A stretch of DNA of 64,000 bases, taken from Carposina sasakii. Lineage: Eukaryota > Arthropoda > Insecta > Lepidoptera > Carposinidae. The notes beneath the pieces are model-generated. The model had not been told where the DNA came from, did no database searches, and saw only the letters and a list, made by a program, of their open reading frames with translations. Shown here one piece after another: positions 37,893-49,090 of this stretch. Each line of letters opens with the position of its first letter. Within the stretch, counting starts at the first letter, position 1. The stretch lies in contig CP053167.1 of assembly GCA_014607495.2 (NCBI GenBank), positions 9,796,001 through 9,860,000 on the forward strand, in the 5' to 3' direction. The position numbers and the translations under genes were made by a program.

Positions 37893-38053
37893 TTAGGACC
37901 GATTTTTCCAATGCTATTAAATGCTATGCTAATAAAGTTGATGCTGTCTCTATCTTGATCAAGTTTTAGAGAGTGACATCATCAACTTTATCTTTCAGAT
38001 AGACTGTAGATGGCAGTGTCTGTGACATAGACTATTGGTAAAATCGGCCCTTA
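37893..38053. mobile_element. MITE family P3, longer variant
   Basis: TTAGGACCGATTTTTCCAAT to GGTAAAATCGGCCCTTAA with the GATGCTGTC/GACATCATC core. Confidence 0.75.
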
Positions 38054-38089
38054 AATTATTATCTTACTTAGAGAGGTCACTCCGAATTC

Positions 38090-38279
38090 GCCCTCTTATT
38101 TATTACCTAACTAGCAAATGCAAAGCGCTATCGATAGCGAAAGTTGTACAAAATTTGCTGATGGCTTGTCAAATACGTAAAATGAATTTCGAATGACATT
38201 TCAACGCGAATATTGTACAATTCTCGCTATCGCTTTGCTTCTGCTTTGCGTTTGCAAGACACGTAATCAGCCCGGGGCG
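38090..38279. mobile_element. MITE with GCAAACGCAAAGC arms (P13)
   Basis: GCAAATGCAAAGCGCTATCG-ATAGCG...TTGTACAA pairs with its inverse at 38215-38260. The right end ACGTAATCAGCCCGGGGC resembles the end of P8 at 40500. Confidence 0.7.
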
Positions 38280-38551
38280 GCTTTTCATTGTCATTGCAAC
38301 AAGTTAACTTTTTTACTATTATGTAAACCTCAAAACAGAGTATAAAGTTCCTATATTCACAGAAAATAGCAATAAGCCTGATGTTATTAAATACCGCCAC
38401 AGTCCTGGAAACTGATTCTAGCGCAGGATTTGCTATTTACACTAACAAAAGTAATATACTACTACTGCCTAGCCTACTGGTATACAAATATCGCAGAAAT
38501 ACGCTGCACCCAGGGTAGGTACACCGTACTGATGCACCACTGACAATCTTA

Positions 38552-38778
38552 TCTTACTAATAATAAAGTTTGTGAGTATGGATGGATGGATCGATGTTTG
38601 TTACTATTTCACGTAAAAATGGCTAAAGCGATTTTAATAAAATTTGGTATGGAGTTAGCTGACACCCTGGATAACAAATAGGCTTATTTTTATCCCGGGA
38701 AAATATTTTTATCCCGGATAATTTCGACATTTTGTTTTTTCTGCAGTCCACGCGGACGAAGTCGCGGGTGTCCACTAG
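38552..38778 (+). mobile_element. Non-autonomous Helitron
   Basis: TCTTACTAATAATAAAGTTT after A; ends GTGTCCACTAG before T, with the usual hairpin. Confidence 0.85.
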
Positions 38779-38799
38779 TTATACATACGGCTGTGTTCC

Positions 38800-39075
38800 C
38801 AGAAGCCGGAACTGCAGGATTTACAAAGAAGGTATGCTGGAAAAAATCTCTTTTAGAAATAAGCAGCTTTGTAATTTTTTTCTTTAATCAACTTTTTGTT
38901 CAAACTTAAAGAATAAGAAAGAGATTCTACAGTTCTATGTCCTAGTGGTCCTCCAGCCTCGTTTAGCATAGCGGGGGCCAGATGTAAAAGATCAGCGACA
39001 AGTTGCTAGCTCATCGCCTGAGATAACGCTCCTGAGATTTTTTTGTCGACTCTTACGACATGCACGAAAGGAGTC
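38800..39075 (-). repeat. F5 repeat, near complete
   Basis: CCGGAACTGCAGGATTTACA, GTTTAGCATAGCGGGGGCCA, AGTTGCTAGCTCATCGCCTG and CTCTTACGACATGCACGAAA, split by about 60 bp of other sequence. Confidence 0.65.
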
Positions 39076-39079
39076 GCAG

Positions 39080-39185
39080 TTGATGTCATCATCTTCATCA
39101 CTTACAGCCCTGAGAAGTCCACTGTTGGACATTGGCCACCCCCAACAGCCTCCACTCCGACCGGTCGGAAGCAGTATACATACAC
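39080..39185. repeat. Retroposon-like repeat fragment
   Basis: AAGTCCACTGTTGGACATTG and CTCCGACCGGTCGGAAGCAG, as at 11950-12115. Confidence 0.65.
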
Positions 39186-40060
39186 AGAATACAAGTATAC
39201 TCACTCGTTATACTGCTACATTTTCGGCATGAGACGTGACGTGAAAACAACATCTTATTTTAAAAATATAAAGACCAATCGACCGACACTTCGCTAACGC
39301 GTTTTCCTTGGTTCCGCGAGAATCGTAATTTATCCAGGGATAAGAAGTTGCCTGTGTTCCTAACATAGGTAGGTACATACAAGAAAAAAAATATGCAGAC
39401 AGACTGACTTTCACATATTTTTAGTATGTATGTATGTATTAGGTATACAAGATAAACTCGGCCTTATGTGACATCATATTGCGTGGGTCGAAATAATAAA
39501 GGGCGCTGACAATGGTTATAAGGTAATCTTAACTATCCAGACTTGTTATTCTCATCCATAGTATCCAAAATACATGTAAAGAAACATGGTATTGTTTCTT
39601 AGGTACTTTCGTCGCCGTCGGTAAGCTCAGCTGTAATGATAGTTCTTTGTAAATATCATAGATGGCGCCATGGCTACGGTTGGTAATGTAGCTATTTGTC
39701 GTTGACAGTTGTCATTGGTTGCTATGGCAAAACTAACTGTTTATATCAAAGAATATACTACTCTCTAACGAGATGAAATATTTTAATTTGGTTATTGTAT
39801 TATAAAAAATTATTGTTTTAATTTAAAATACTTTAAATGTCGTTTCTCTATTTACAGGTAAGATATTCTTATATTTTACATTAATATTATAGCATAGTCG
39901 TAACTTTCGGTATCTACATATTTTATTGTAATATATTTAGTTATGTACCTTCTTATTTTAATAAACCTCTATTTACAGAGCAACAAAATTTGAGTTTATT
40001 TTAATTTATACAAATCTAATTATATTAAGAAATTGTCTTATATACATATCCTTCTTATGT
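39186..40060. other. Unassigned intergenic sequence
   Basis: ATGGCGCCATGGC at 39662 has no open frame beyond eight codons. (TATG)n at 39426. Otherwise nothing. Confidence 0.4.
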
Positions 40061-40139
40061 ACGAAAATGCTGAAATGTGCTGCTTCACTAGAATACATCA
40101 GCTGCATCTCCTTCGGGGCAGAGTCGACTAAGGAAATCG

Positions 40140-40511
40140 GCCCCTTGATTACGTAAAAGCAATAGCAAAGCCGAAGCCGCGCGATCGCGATGATTGAGAG
40201 TGTGTGCGTGCGCGCAACGAGCGCTCGGCGTCCTCCCGCGCCCCGCACCTCGCCCCGCGCACTCACACTCTCAATTGGACGTAGTTATGCAAACGGGAAC
40301 CAACCCACTAATTTATTAAATAAATATTTAGGCTACATAAACATTCAAAAATAAACTTTCTATCAACCCTGTAAACATCAAAATAATCTGTAAATTTTGT
40401 TAGAATTGGATCTTAATGTTTATGTGGGTTGGTTCCCGTTTGTATAACTACGTCCAATTATCGCGATCGCGCGGCTTCGGCTTTGCTATTGCTTTTACGT
40501 AATCAGGGGGC
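40140..40511. mobile_element. Palindromic MITE P8
   Basis: GCCCCTTGATTACGTAAAAG and the GCAATAGCAAAGCCGAAGCC arm recur inverted at 40460-40511; inner arm AATTGGACGTAGTTATGCAA / inverse at 40430-40461. Confidence 0.85.
40192..40272. mobile_element. 81-bp GC-rich insertion inside P8's left arm
   Basis: GATTGAGAGTGTGTGCG to CACTCACACTCTC, itself with inverted ends. Absent from the matching right arm, which reads GCGATCGCGATAATTGGACG when inverted. Confidence 0.75.
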
Positions 40512-40849
40512 AGGCGTAATCTCTGATAATGACCCAGCAACTTGTCAATAATTCATTAAAATCTGTCCCTGCTGTGGCTGAGGGATTTGCTTTATGACCC
40601 TGTAATTCTAGCTATATATAGTATATTGTGTAGTGCTGCCCGTAACTTCCTATATGTGGAGTACAGAATGTAGCCTATGCCCTTCTGCGTATTCCCAACT
40701 ACCCATATGTATGCAAAATTTCAAGAGAGTTAATTGAAAAAATAAATGGTGAAGAGGTAAACTACAAACTTTTGAGTTTGTAATGTCAGTTGGGATGATA
40801 CAGAACCCCTTGTGCTCGAATCCGTCTGATTTGGCGGTTTTTTGAGTAT

Positions 40850-41092
40850 TTCTTACCATGCTATAGCTGCGTGGTGCTGGCAGAGTAGAGAGTGTACCAC
40901 TTCTGCCTGCCCGTGGGTATCGTACCAGGCGGTTAATAGTTTCCGGGAGGTGGGCAGCAGTGCCTCCCGTACTGACAACATAGTCTGAAAAGTGTGTAGC
41001 GTGGTAACTATGGGCACAACCCCCCATGTGGCAGAAGCCTTGTGCCGTGCCCTGGGGGAGGCCTACGTCCAGCAGTGGACTGCAATAGGCTG
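40850..41092 (-). repeat. F4 retroposon-like repeat, antisense
   Basis: Starts TGCCGGCAGAGTAG-like and ends GTCCAGCAGTGGACTGCAAT AGGCTG (read in two pieces), the inverse of 46420-46680. Confidence 0.8.
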
Positions 41093-41099
41093 AAGAAGA

Positions 41100-42088
41100 A
41101 GAAGATACTATGCTACCAGCCCCACTATTCGACTGCTAGTACTCTATGTATATGCTCTTTTCAACTATGATATGTACGGTTAACCCATTCAATTAAAACT
41201 AATAATAGATACGCGACGGTCACTGATTGTCACGGTCACAAAAATTAATTCACATAATACCTATATACGAACGAACACTATAATATGATATTACGCAATG
41301 CATTCTGTATATTATATGAACGATACAAAAAGCGAAGTTTTAATATAATACAATCTAGTCAAAGCCTGTGTTTAGATTACTTTTATTCGTGGTCATTTGG
41401 TGTGTCGAATAGGGAACAGAACAGAAAAACCGTGGAGAGGTCTGAAAAGATTTGGGACGACTGGTCATGAATAAATGAACGTAAAGTTTAGGATCATCCA
41501 ACATTAAAAATACAGGACTGCACCTTCCGAATGCTGTATTTGCACACGAGTTAGTGTGCATCGGAAAACACAGCTCTTATCATTTGTGTGCAATCTATAG
41601 AGTATTTACCGCTCTAAACAGTTTTCTTACCGACCCGGTTAAGATTTACGAGCAGACAAACAAACTATCTTTTGTTTAAGTTATTAAAACAACGCATTTA
41701 CCTATCTACCTATAAATAAGTATAAAAAAATTAATGACGAAAAATTCGAAATAAAAATGTTAATTTGTCTCGTAGGTACCTATATGAAATTTTCATATCA
41801 TGATAACAAAATACCTGATCTAATATGCGTTTTAACTAATAGAATCAAAAACTAATTTGTTTTGAAATAACAAAAAAAATAAAATAAACCCAACGTGTCC
41901 ACTCATGCAACTGTCCGTGGTCAGTAAAATGCGGTGATATAGTATTTAGTAGGAGTAGTGGCACGCGACAGCCATATCTACGAGCTATGCAAGCATATAC
42001 GCGCGCCTTGCTATCACTTATGCGTGCTTTACCTTAGCTTACGCGCGCGTATTCTCGCTTTTTTTTCCGCGCTTTTTCCCGACTTAAA
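41100..42088. other. Unassigned intergenic sequence
   Basis: Mostly AT-rich; 41950-42075 is richer in CGCGCG with recurring TACGCGCGC-like words just before the candidate exon at 42089. Confidence 0.35.
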
Positions 42089-42128
42089 ATGGCGCCCAAA
42101 AAAAAATGGACAGTGAAAATTAGTGCAG
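42089..42128 (+). CDS. Speculative short first exon
   Basis: ATG at 42089 opens MAPKKKWTVKISA and runs into GCAG|GTGTGT at 42128/42129. CG-rich sequence precedes it. No downstream exon could be joined, and the donor is mediocre; could be chance or the start of a dead transposase. Confidence 0.15.
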
Positions 42129-42454
42129 GTGTGTTGTTTTTTGTTAAAAAAGTACGCTTTTATGAGCTTTTAGTGCAAGTGTGAGAATAAATACGTGTTT
42201 TAAAATTTGCTTTTGTTACGATTCAATTGCGGGTACTACAAATGTGAGACGTAGGTAACTCAAAGAAAAATCTTTCATAGGAAAATCATAATACATGTGT
42301 CCCAGAGGATACGAGTATTTCAGTTGAAATTATAAGTTGCAATATGAAGAACTTCCGTAATAACTAATCCTATTAATATTATGATAAAGATTCTTTATTG
42401 TACCTACATGCAAACAAAAGAAGAAGTCTGAGAGATTTTTTCCAAGTATATGTA

Positions 42455-42590
42455 TAATATAGTAGGTACTTGCATGTTTGAATATTTGTTACTCTTTCAC
42501 GCAAACACTCTTCACATCTGAACAGATTTCGATAAAACTTAGGAGATATTAGTGTATAGGTACATCAGATTGACACATATCTAGGGTATA
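42455..42590 (+). mobile_element. Helitron-like fragment
   Basis: ACTCTTTCACGCAAACACTC and GATTTCGATAAAACTTAGGA, wording shared with the 50758 and 38552 elements; ends not found. Confidence 0.4.
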
Positions 42591-43079
42591 CAGGGTGTGG
42601 GTGACAGCCAGGCAAATACTGAAATGCTGAACAAGTACCACTGTGTTATTGTTATACGAAAGTGTTATTACTCGCAGGAAATGTATTTTTGATATGATTA
42701 TCAGTAATCTTTGCTCTCCGCGCCAATTGTATCGGGCGATCCTGTGACTAATTAAATGGGCTTATTGGTTATTGTGTGACACATTGTTGTTTTGGATCAT
42801 TTGCCCATTAGGGTTTAATCAGTTATTTAAACAATTTTAAGTTTTTAAATAGTCATTATCTAAGCTCTAATTAAACGAACAACAGTTTTTTTTCTGAATA
42901 TATAAAAAAAAATGTCGGAAAATTTTGGAATTTTCCTGCGAAAATTTTCAATGTTTTCCGCCTTAGAATCATGGTCTGAAGACAAACACCCTGTATACCT
43001 AATTTGCGGACCAAACTGCACGTGATTACTAGAGTAACAACTCTATTAATTAACCTACGTAAGTAAATATACTCGTAAA

Positions 43080-43165
43080 GACCACTGTGTTTGCAAAATG
43101 GGATAGCCAGAACTGCAGGGTCACGAAAGAGATCGTGAGTTAAGCATAAAGAGGCCATATAAAAG
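43080..43165 (-). repeat. F5 repeat fragment
   Basis: CCAGAACTGCAGGGTCACGA and ATATAAAAGATCAGAC only. Confidence 0.5.
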
Positions 43166-43179
43166 ATCAGACTACTCTA

Positions 43180-43535
43180 TTAAAGGCCTATTATTCCAAT
43201 GGCCACGCCTACCTGTAGGATAAAGTTGGTGCTGTCTCTATCTCGATCAAGTTCTGGAGAACGCTATCTGGCTATTAAAATCTCCCCTTAGGCCAAATTG
43301 TGAGATAGCCTAAGGCCGAAAACTGGATGTCTGCGATTAGCGGGGCGACGGCGGTAGCGGGCGGGAGCGGTACGATAAACACATAGATTCTCATTGAAGG
43401 GAACTGGATGGCAGCGGCCCGCTCCCGCCGTCGCCCCGCAAATCGCAGACATCCAGTTTTCGGCCTAAAGGATAAAGTTGATGCTGTCTTTCTCTTAACC
43501 TTAATCAAGATAGAGACAGCATCAACCTTAACCGA
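43180..43535. mobile_element. Two MITE P3 copies, the second split by P4
   Basis: 43180-43292 is one decayed P3. 43295-43310 plus 43469-43535 is another (GATAGCCT-AAAGGATAAAGTTG, GACAGCATCAACCTTA). Confidence 0.6.
43314..43465. mobile_element. GC-rich palindromic MITE P4 with TAA duplication
   Basis: GGCCGAAAACTGGATGTCTG and GGGGCGACGGCGG arms with inverse copies at 43410-43465. TAA on both sides (43311-43313, 43466-43468). Three-base TWA duplication suggests Harbinger type. Confidence 0.85.
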
Positions 43536-43946
43536 CTGTTGGATAAAATTGTAAAAAAAAATTATAACGACGATATTCTGTGAAAAAAACCATTCAATAT
43601 GCAAGTAAACCGCTTAATAAATTCCCCTGTGCTTTTAAAAGTGTAGAATAATAAAGCGACGCATGCAACCTTGTTGACACATAAATTAATAGGTAACGAA
43701 GTGGCACCCCATCGGGTATCGATCGCGCTACCCTACTTCGTGGTATCATTTTTAATAGTTGTGTGCAAGTAAGTTTTGTCTTCCCTTTTGTACACATACA
43801 CCTGTAATGCAAGGTACCTAAATATAAAAACCCGGTCAAGTGTCTTTGCCGTTCTTCTTGTCCAGGAGTAACAAAACTGACAGTTTTTTGGCTTTAATAT
43901 ACATGATATTTTGTAGTAAAAAAAGTAAGGTTATTGAATAAATAAA

Positions 43947-44112
43947 ATGCCACATTTTTTGGCGAAACACGTCTCTGATGTAATTTGTAATTTCACAAAA
44001 ACAATATTAATATTACTAGCACCAATAAGCCTGTTAATATTTATTTATTTATGTGTTTTTCTACTAGAGAGACACGACTTCCAAAAAACAAAACAAAATT
44101 TAAACGGGATAG
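43947..44112 (+). CDS. Candidate first exon of the ommochrome-binding-like gene
   Basis: ATG in context AAAATGCC; 55 codons plus one base. Residues 19-42 (KTILILLAPISLLIFIYLCV onward) form a strong membrane segment, followed by a charged stretch. The donor G|GTAAGC is good and the phase fits 44760. Homologues known to me begin with a cleaved signal rather than this, so an unseen alternative first exon is possible. Confidence 0.4.
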
Positions 44113-45637
44113 GTAAGCTTTTGACCACTGTTTCAGCTTACCTCAAAATCGATTCAATTCTTGATTTAAATCTTGATAGAAAATGTAATGCAATTTTTTA
44201 AAAGTACAAGTCAAGTAAGTAAATCGCGTTCATTCAGCAAATTTACCGTCATGACAAAGCAGGTCTCTCTTACAGTAAGTTTATCCGACAACGTCATTAT
44301 AAGGAGGTTATTATTTCACTTCTTTACGGCTATTGTTGTTTTACAAGCCGGGTTTGAGTTCTGGCTGGGACAAAATGTCTTATTATCAGGTTGTTGCACC
44401 TAGCACCTTCGTAGGCAGAATATAGTTAGGTACTTAGAAGTTTAGGTGTGTAAAACCGCTAGGTTAATTACGTATCTTACGTATCACTACCAAATACAGA
44501 ATTTTACGCTACTTGTTTATAAGAAAAATATGTTTATGTTATATGAACCGACGACAGCTGGGAGAAAAAATAACAACTCCTACATACGAGTACTATAGTT
44601 GACTATCCCTAAAAGGCTTTGGCAGCAGTGTGATAATCGTACACTTACCGTTAGCTTTTCAGACTCACGTAGTAAGGGATGAGCCTACTGTCACGTTTCG
44701 GGCAAAAAAGCAGAATGTTAACTGTTTCATCGACAATAACAAATCTAATAATATTTCAGGTTTCGTCTCTACACTGACCCTGTTCATGCACATGACCTTG
44801 GCCGCCTCCGAAAACATCACGTGTCCCACCTGCATCCATTTCAACAAGATCTGTCAAAACGTCACCTATCTCTTCGACCTCGACGCCCCTTTCCGAAGCC
44901 AAGTGGTCATCGGCCAAATGGGCATCCTCAGGTCCAAGAACATACTCTACTTCAGCTTCGAGCCTGTCATTGAAGATATTGAATACTACAAAGTTGGTTT
45001 TATTAATTTAGATAACACAGATTACAGAGGTGTATTGTCTGGTAGTAATAAGGGTATCATCAATAACTTCGGAAATTTTGATTTCAATCAAGACAGAGGG
45101 ATTATATATCTTGGGGGTAGTGATGGAATATTTGAATTAGATACTAACTTGAATACTATAAAGCCTTATAGTTCTCGAGGTGATAAAATTAACAGTGTTT
45201 TCGTTAAATCTGATGTGTTTTTCGTGAGAGAAGGTGAGGATAAGATTATAAGGAAGATTGGAGATAATTTTTACAGTCAATTAGAATACAGTCCGGTTAA
45301 GAAATTCGTTATAACCAAAGATAATGTTATAGTTCTTTTGAGTTCTTATGGTTTATTTGCAAGCAAGCATGGACATCTAATGTTATTGTCGAGAAATCCG
45401 TATTTTAGAGGGTTAACTATAGATTTAGAGAATAATGTACACGTATGGTGGATAGATACAGTGTATAGAGTAGATATAAATAAGGAGAATTTCTATAGCT
45501 CGAAGTTGGTGCCGTTAGGGGATGTTCCCAAATTGGGAGCGATGACATTTGATAACAACAATAATATTTTGTTCTCTTCTGCCAGAAGTTTGTTTACGTT
45601 AACACCGACTAATGCTACATTGTGTGATTTTACGTAA
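43947..45637 (+). CDS. Ommochrome-binding-protein-like secreted or anchored beta-propeller
   Basis: The large exon 44760-45637 encodes about 292 residues. It starts with a hydrophobic signal-like stretch (FVSTLTLFMHMTLAAS), then ENITCPTCIHFNKIC with two Cys pairs, YYKVGFINL, and the YLGGSDGIFELD blade typical of lepidopteran ommochrome-binding proteins; those are hemolymph or epidermal carriers of ommochrome pigments, described from Manduca, about 270 residues. Ends NATLCDFT with TAA. There is no in-frame ATG upstream in this exon before the signal stretch, so a 5' exon is required. 43947-44112 ends ATAG|GTAAGC with one leftover base and matches phase; acceptor ATATTTCAG is at 44759. Joined length about 347 residues. 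Pigment binding is inferred from family only. Third-position GC falls sharply near 44990. Confidence 0.75.
44760..45637 (+). CDS. Main exon of the ommochrome-binding-like gene
   Basis: Acceptor ATATTTCAG ends at 44759. Open to TAA at 45635-45637. Contains repeated short beta-strand patterns (GIIYLGGSDGIFEL, DNVIVLLSSYGLF, NVHVWWIDTVYRVD, NNILFSSARSLF) consistent with propeller blades. N-glycosylation sequons at NIT, NVT and NAT. Confidence 0.8.
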
Positions 45638-45639
45638 TT

Positions 45640-46205
45640 CGTGTAAATTATTGTGGTTTGTGACTTAACTATTTATACATATTGAAAATTCCTGAGATTG
45701 TGTAGTTTGTTAAGAATCTGAGTTATTGTCTGGTAGCGCTGCCTACTGATGGGTGTGCCCATAGAGTATACATAAGCTATAATATCTATATAATGTTAGG
45801 TATAGCTCGCCGGAATCGCTTCGTTCTATTGTGCCGAGGGTGCGCAATTTTTCCATAATTTTTCTTGTTTCTCTATTGATTGACAATGACACGGCTATAC
45901 GGTTTCCTGTTAATATCTGTGCCTACTGATAATATAATCATTTAATCGCATTCTATGGCTTATGTACTCTATGTATGGCTCTATGGGTGTACCATTACAT
46001 TTTCATTATTATTTGTAGGTTAAGCGCTAGTATTAGATCAAAAATATGTCAGTCCAACTCAATTTTTGGACTATTTTAACTAATACCACTAGAAAATGCA
46101 TATTAGATCATTTTAGTTGTTCGTTTCTAGGTTTAGATGGATAACTGTAACATGTGAACTTCAAATATCACAAACTTTATCACAAATACCACGATTTTTA
46201 TATTG
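45640..46205 (+). other. Probable 3' UTR of the ommochrome-binding-like gene
   Basis: AT-rich, no coding potential or recognised repeat between the stop and the first AATAAA. Confidence 0.4.
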
Positions 46206-46211
46206 AATAAA
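46206..46211 (+). terminator. Polyadenylation signal candidate
   Basis: First AATAAA after the stop at 45637, followed within 30 bp by GT/T-rich sequence (TGTTTTGTTATTTGTTG). Confidence 0.45.
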
Positions 46212-46419
46212 TGTTTTGTTATTTGTTGTACTTCAATTACTATAGAAACGATGGAGGCCTGGCTGGATGATTATTTCCCCATTATCCCCTTCTGTAAACT
46301 TTGACTACTATCTCTTAGTGCTATTGACTTTATGAAATGTGCAACCAGGTTCATGGGTGTCAATTTATTTAATTATTCGGAAACAAGCAGACACAGATAT
46401 ACATCGTCTCGTCTTCAGC

Positions 46420-46680
46420 CTATTGCAGTCCACTGCTGGACGTAGGCCTCCCCCAGGGCATGCCACAAGGCCACTGCCACAGGGGGGTTTTGCCCATAGT
46501 CACCACGCTGGGCAGGCGGGTTGGTGACCACAGTGTGATTTTCGGACTATGTTGTCAGCACGGGAGGCGCTGCTGCCTGCCACCCGGCAACCTTTAATCG
46601 CCTCGTACGATACCCATGGGCAGGCATGGGGTGGAACAAACTCTACTCCGCCGGCACCACGCGGCTAATACATAATTATA
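46420..46680 (+). repeat. F4 retroposon-like repeat, full
   Basis: CAGCCTATTGCAGTCCACTG to CTCCGCCGGCACCACGCGGC; the longest intact copy. Confidence 0.85.
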
Positions 46681-46689
46681 TGGAATGAA

Positions 46690-47495
46690 AACTTGTGGAA
46701 GGCAACTTGATGGAAAGCACGTTTCACTGAGAACACATAAGCTTCATCAAAAGATTACACACTTAGGTTATTTAGTAATACATCACTTGATCTAGAGCCG
46801 CATCACTGATGATCGCGCGACCCAGGAACGTAATCAGTGATGATCACGAGAATTGTTTTAGTTACCGAGGTCGGTAAACAAGCGATGATGCGATGTCATG
46901 GCCGATTCTATTCCATCTTGTACTGTTTGAGATATTTTATGGATTGTTACGAAACATTGAAATGGTTTAATTGACCAATTTTTTTTGTCAGACCATGGTG
47001 TACTCTTAGCGTATAATTTTTAATTGTATCAGGCGTTACTATTCGGAAGTTCAAATTTCCATCGAGGGCCCGGTGGTGGATGAACCCTCGATGGAAGCTC
47101 TTAGCGTACTTCGAGACTACTTTATTTTTCAGTTTTTGGTGATTAAAGTGGGTAAGTTAAGTTGAAGAGATTCTTATGCGCAAGTTCTTCAACTTGATTT
47201 ACTTATGAAGAACATTTTTACCACGAGCAGCGATTTTATTTATTAAATCAATAAGTCTATGATAGTATTGTTTTGTTTCACTGGCAAGATTATTCGGATA
47301 AAAGATAAGTCGACTGGGAAGAAAGTTCCAAGGAGTACTAATGGTACGATTATTTCTTAACACTACCGAAAATTGTGGAGTTGTCTATCTAAATCGATAA
47401 AAATGGATTTCAGTGATACCATTTGTCTCGTTAAAACTCGAAAATGGTTCATCAAATTTTAATTAAATCTATGTATTTTTAGGTGGGATTAGGAA
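46690..47495. other. Unassigned; small hairpin at 47057-47096
   Basis: TTCCATCGAGGG and its inverse 16 bp apart form a 12-bp stem. ATCACTGATGATCGCGCGA / ATCAGTGATGATCACGAGA at 46804-46862 is a diverged direct repeat. Confidence 0.5.
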
Positions 47496-47499
47496 GCTT

Positions 47500-47625
47500 G
47501 TAGATCTCAACTATAGCCTCAAAATTTGTCAGAAGTGGCACCATGTGGTTCTATCGGCCCTTGATGCTCTGCCTACCCCGTAAGGGATAAGGCGTGATTA
47601 CCTATATATATGTATGTATGTATTA
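47500..47625 (+). repeat. F6 dispersed repeat with (TATG)n tail
   Basis: GTAGATCTCAACTATAGCCT to GCGTGATTACCTATATATAT. Confidence 0.7.
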
Positions 47626-47729
47626 GGAAGCATTTAAACGAATTATTTTTTTCTGATATTTTCCCAGCAAGAACAGCTGATATTGGGCTACTAGTATGCA
47701 CTAAATGTCGTAGTTAAAATAACAGTTGT

Positions 47730-49090
47730 TATTATTATTATTATGCTTTATTGTACACAGTAAAGTTTTCACAAATAAAGTTTATGACAAAGAAAATGTA
47801 CAAAGGCGTGCTTATCTCTAAAAGAGATTTCTTCCAGCAAACCAACCGTGAAAGAGAAATTAACATAAGAGGTAGGTATGTGTGCACACAAACAGACCAA
47901 TAAACTAAATAATTAAAGAAAAGAAAAGACATAAACCTAAAATAAACAAAAATACCTTAATAGACTACATAAATACCTAAATAAAACACATAAACATAGA
48001 TAAGCATAGATAAATAGTATACATACTAAAGGATAAAAATAACATCAAATGTAAGTATATTGGTATACAATAGTAAGAAACCAATAATCAGACACTATTA
48101 ATCAAGAAGATGGGAGAGATAAATAATGGACCTTCAATCTTTTTTTAAAACATCAACTGATGGACAGTCTCTCACAGAGTGAGGCAGCGAGTTCCATAGC
48201 TTTACCGCATAGACAGTGAAAGAGAAGTTAAAAGCAACTGAATTGTGACGAGGAGTTTTTAAGGAAGTAAGGAAGCTGTATTGGACCTCAAAGGATGGTC
48301 TCTTGAGAAGAGATACTCAAATCTTTCACGTAAATACAGGGGAGAGGATCGACCATAAAGAATTTTAAATAAAAGGGTTAAAATGTGCGCATTCCGGCGA
48401 AGTCTGATTGGGAGCCATCTTAGCTCTTTACGAAATTGAGAAACGTGATCATATTTGCGTAAACCATATATGTAACAGATACCCAGATTCTGGAGTCGTT
48501 CCAGTTTATTGAGCAGCTCCTCATTGGCATCAAGATAGCAAACATCAGCATAGTCTAGCAAGGGAAGAAGAAGTGATTGGGTCAGACAGATTTTTGTTTT
48601 GAAGGGGAGAAAGTTCTGAAGTCGTTTAAGAGCGTGAAAAGCAGAATGCACCTTCCTACTTACCTCGTTAACCTGAAATGACCAGGAGAGATTATTGTCA
48701 AAGATAACCCTAAGATTTTTAGCTTTGTCCGTATAATCAATAGCAGTCCCATTATAATATAGTTGAGTATGACGGACTGACCTAATAAACCATGCAGGTG
48801 CCTACTGGCTATAATCATTGCCTGGGATTTACTGGGATTGACAACAAGACCAAATGACTGTGCCCAGTTATAAAGTTTTTCCAAGTCTTGGTTCATCAGA
48901 GCAGTGGCCGAATCAAGATCTTCAATATCAAAGTGATGATATAGCTGCAGATCATCTGCATAGAGATGGAAACTGGATGACACCACATCAGCTACAGAAT
49001 TGATGAAGATAGAAAACTGGAGAGGCGAGAGTACGCCACCCTGAGGCACACCTGCAGTAAGCTCGCACCAGTCAGATGATTTTGTTGTTT
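47730..49090 (-). pseudogene. 5'-truncated LINE with broken reverse transcriptase
   Basis: Lower strand encodes WCELTAGVPQGGVLSPLQFS, then YADD (catalytic box) in LYADDLQLYHHFD, and in another frame HSAFHALKRLQNFLPFKTKI and KYDHVSQFRKELRWLPI. A frameshift near 48790 separates the two parts; the true reading across it continues GTAIDYTDKAKN. The 5' half (endonuclease, fingers) is absent. The 3' end is a (TAA)n-like run at 47730-47745 after AATAAAG motifs. Clade not assigned with confidence; I-, Jockey- or CR1-related. Confidence 0.85.

Larger units (their letters stand above)
40065..40580. repeat. F5 repeat interrupted by MITE P8
   Basis: 40080-40139 carries ATACATCAGCTGCATCTCCT and AGTCGACTAAGGAA; 40512-40545 continues with ATCTCTGATA-TGACCCAGCA. 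Confidence 0.5.

Noticed and set aside
43275..43604. 109-residue minus-strand frame
   Set aside because: Lies across nested P3/P4 MITEs; GC-rich palindrome gives the apparent coding bias.
44173..44403. 76-residue frame in the intron of the ommochrome-binding-like gene
   Set aside because: Its possible donors are out of phase with 44760 and it has no recognisable domain.
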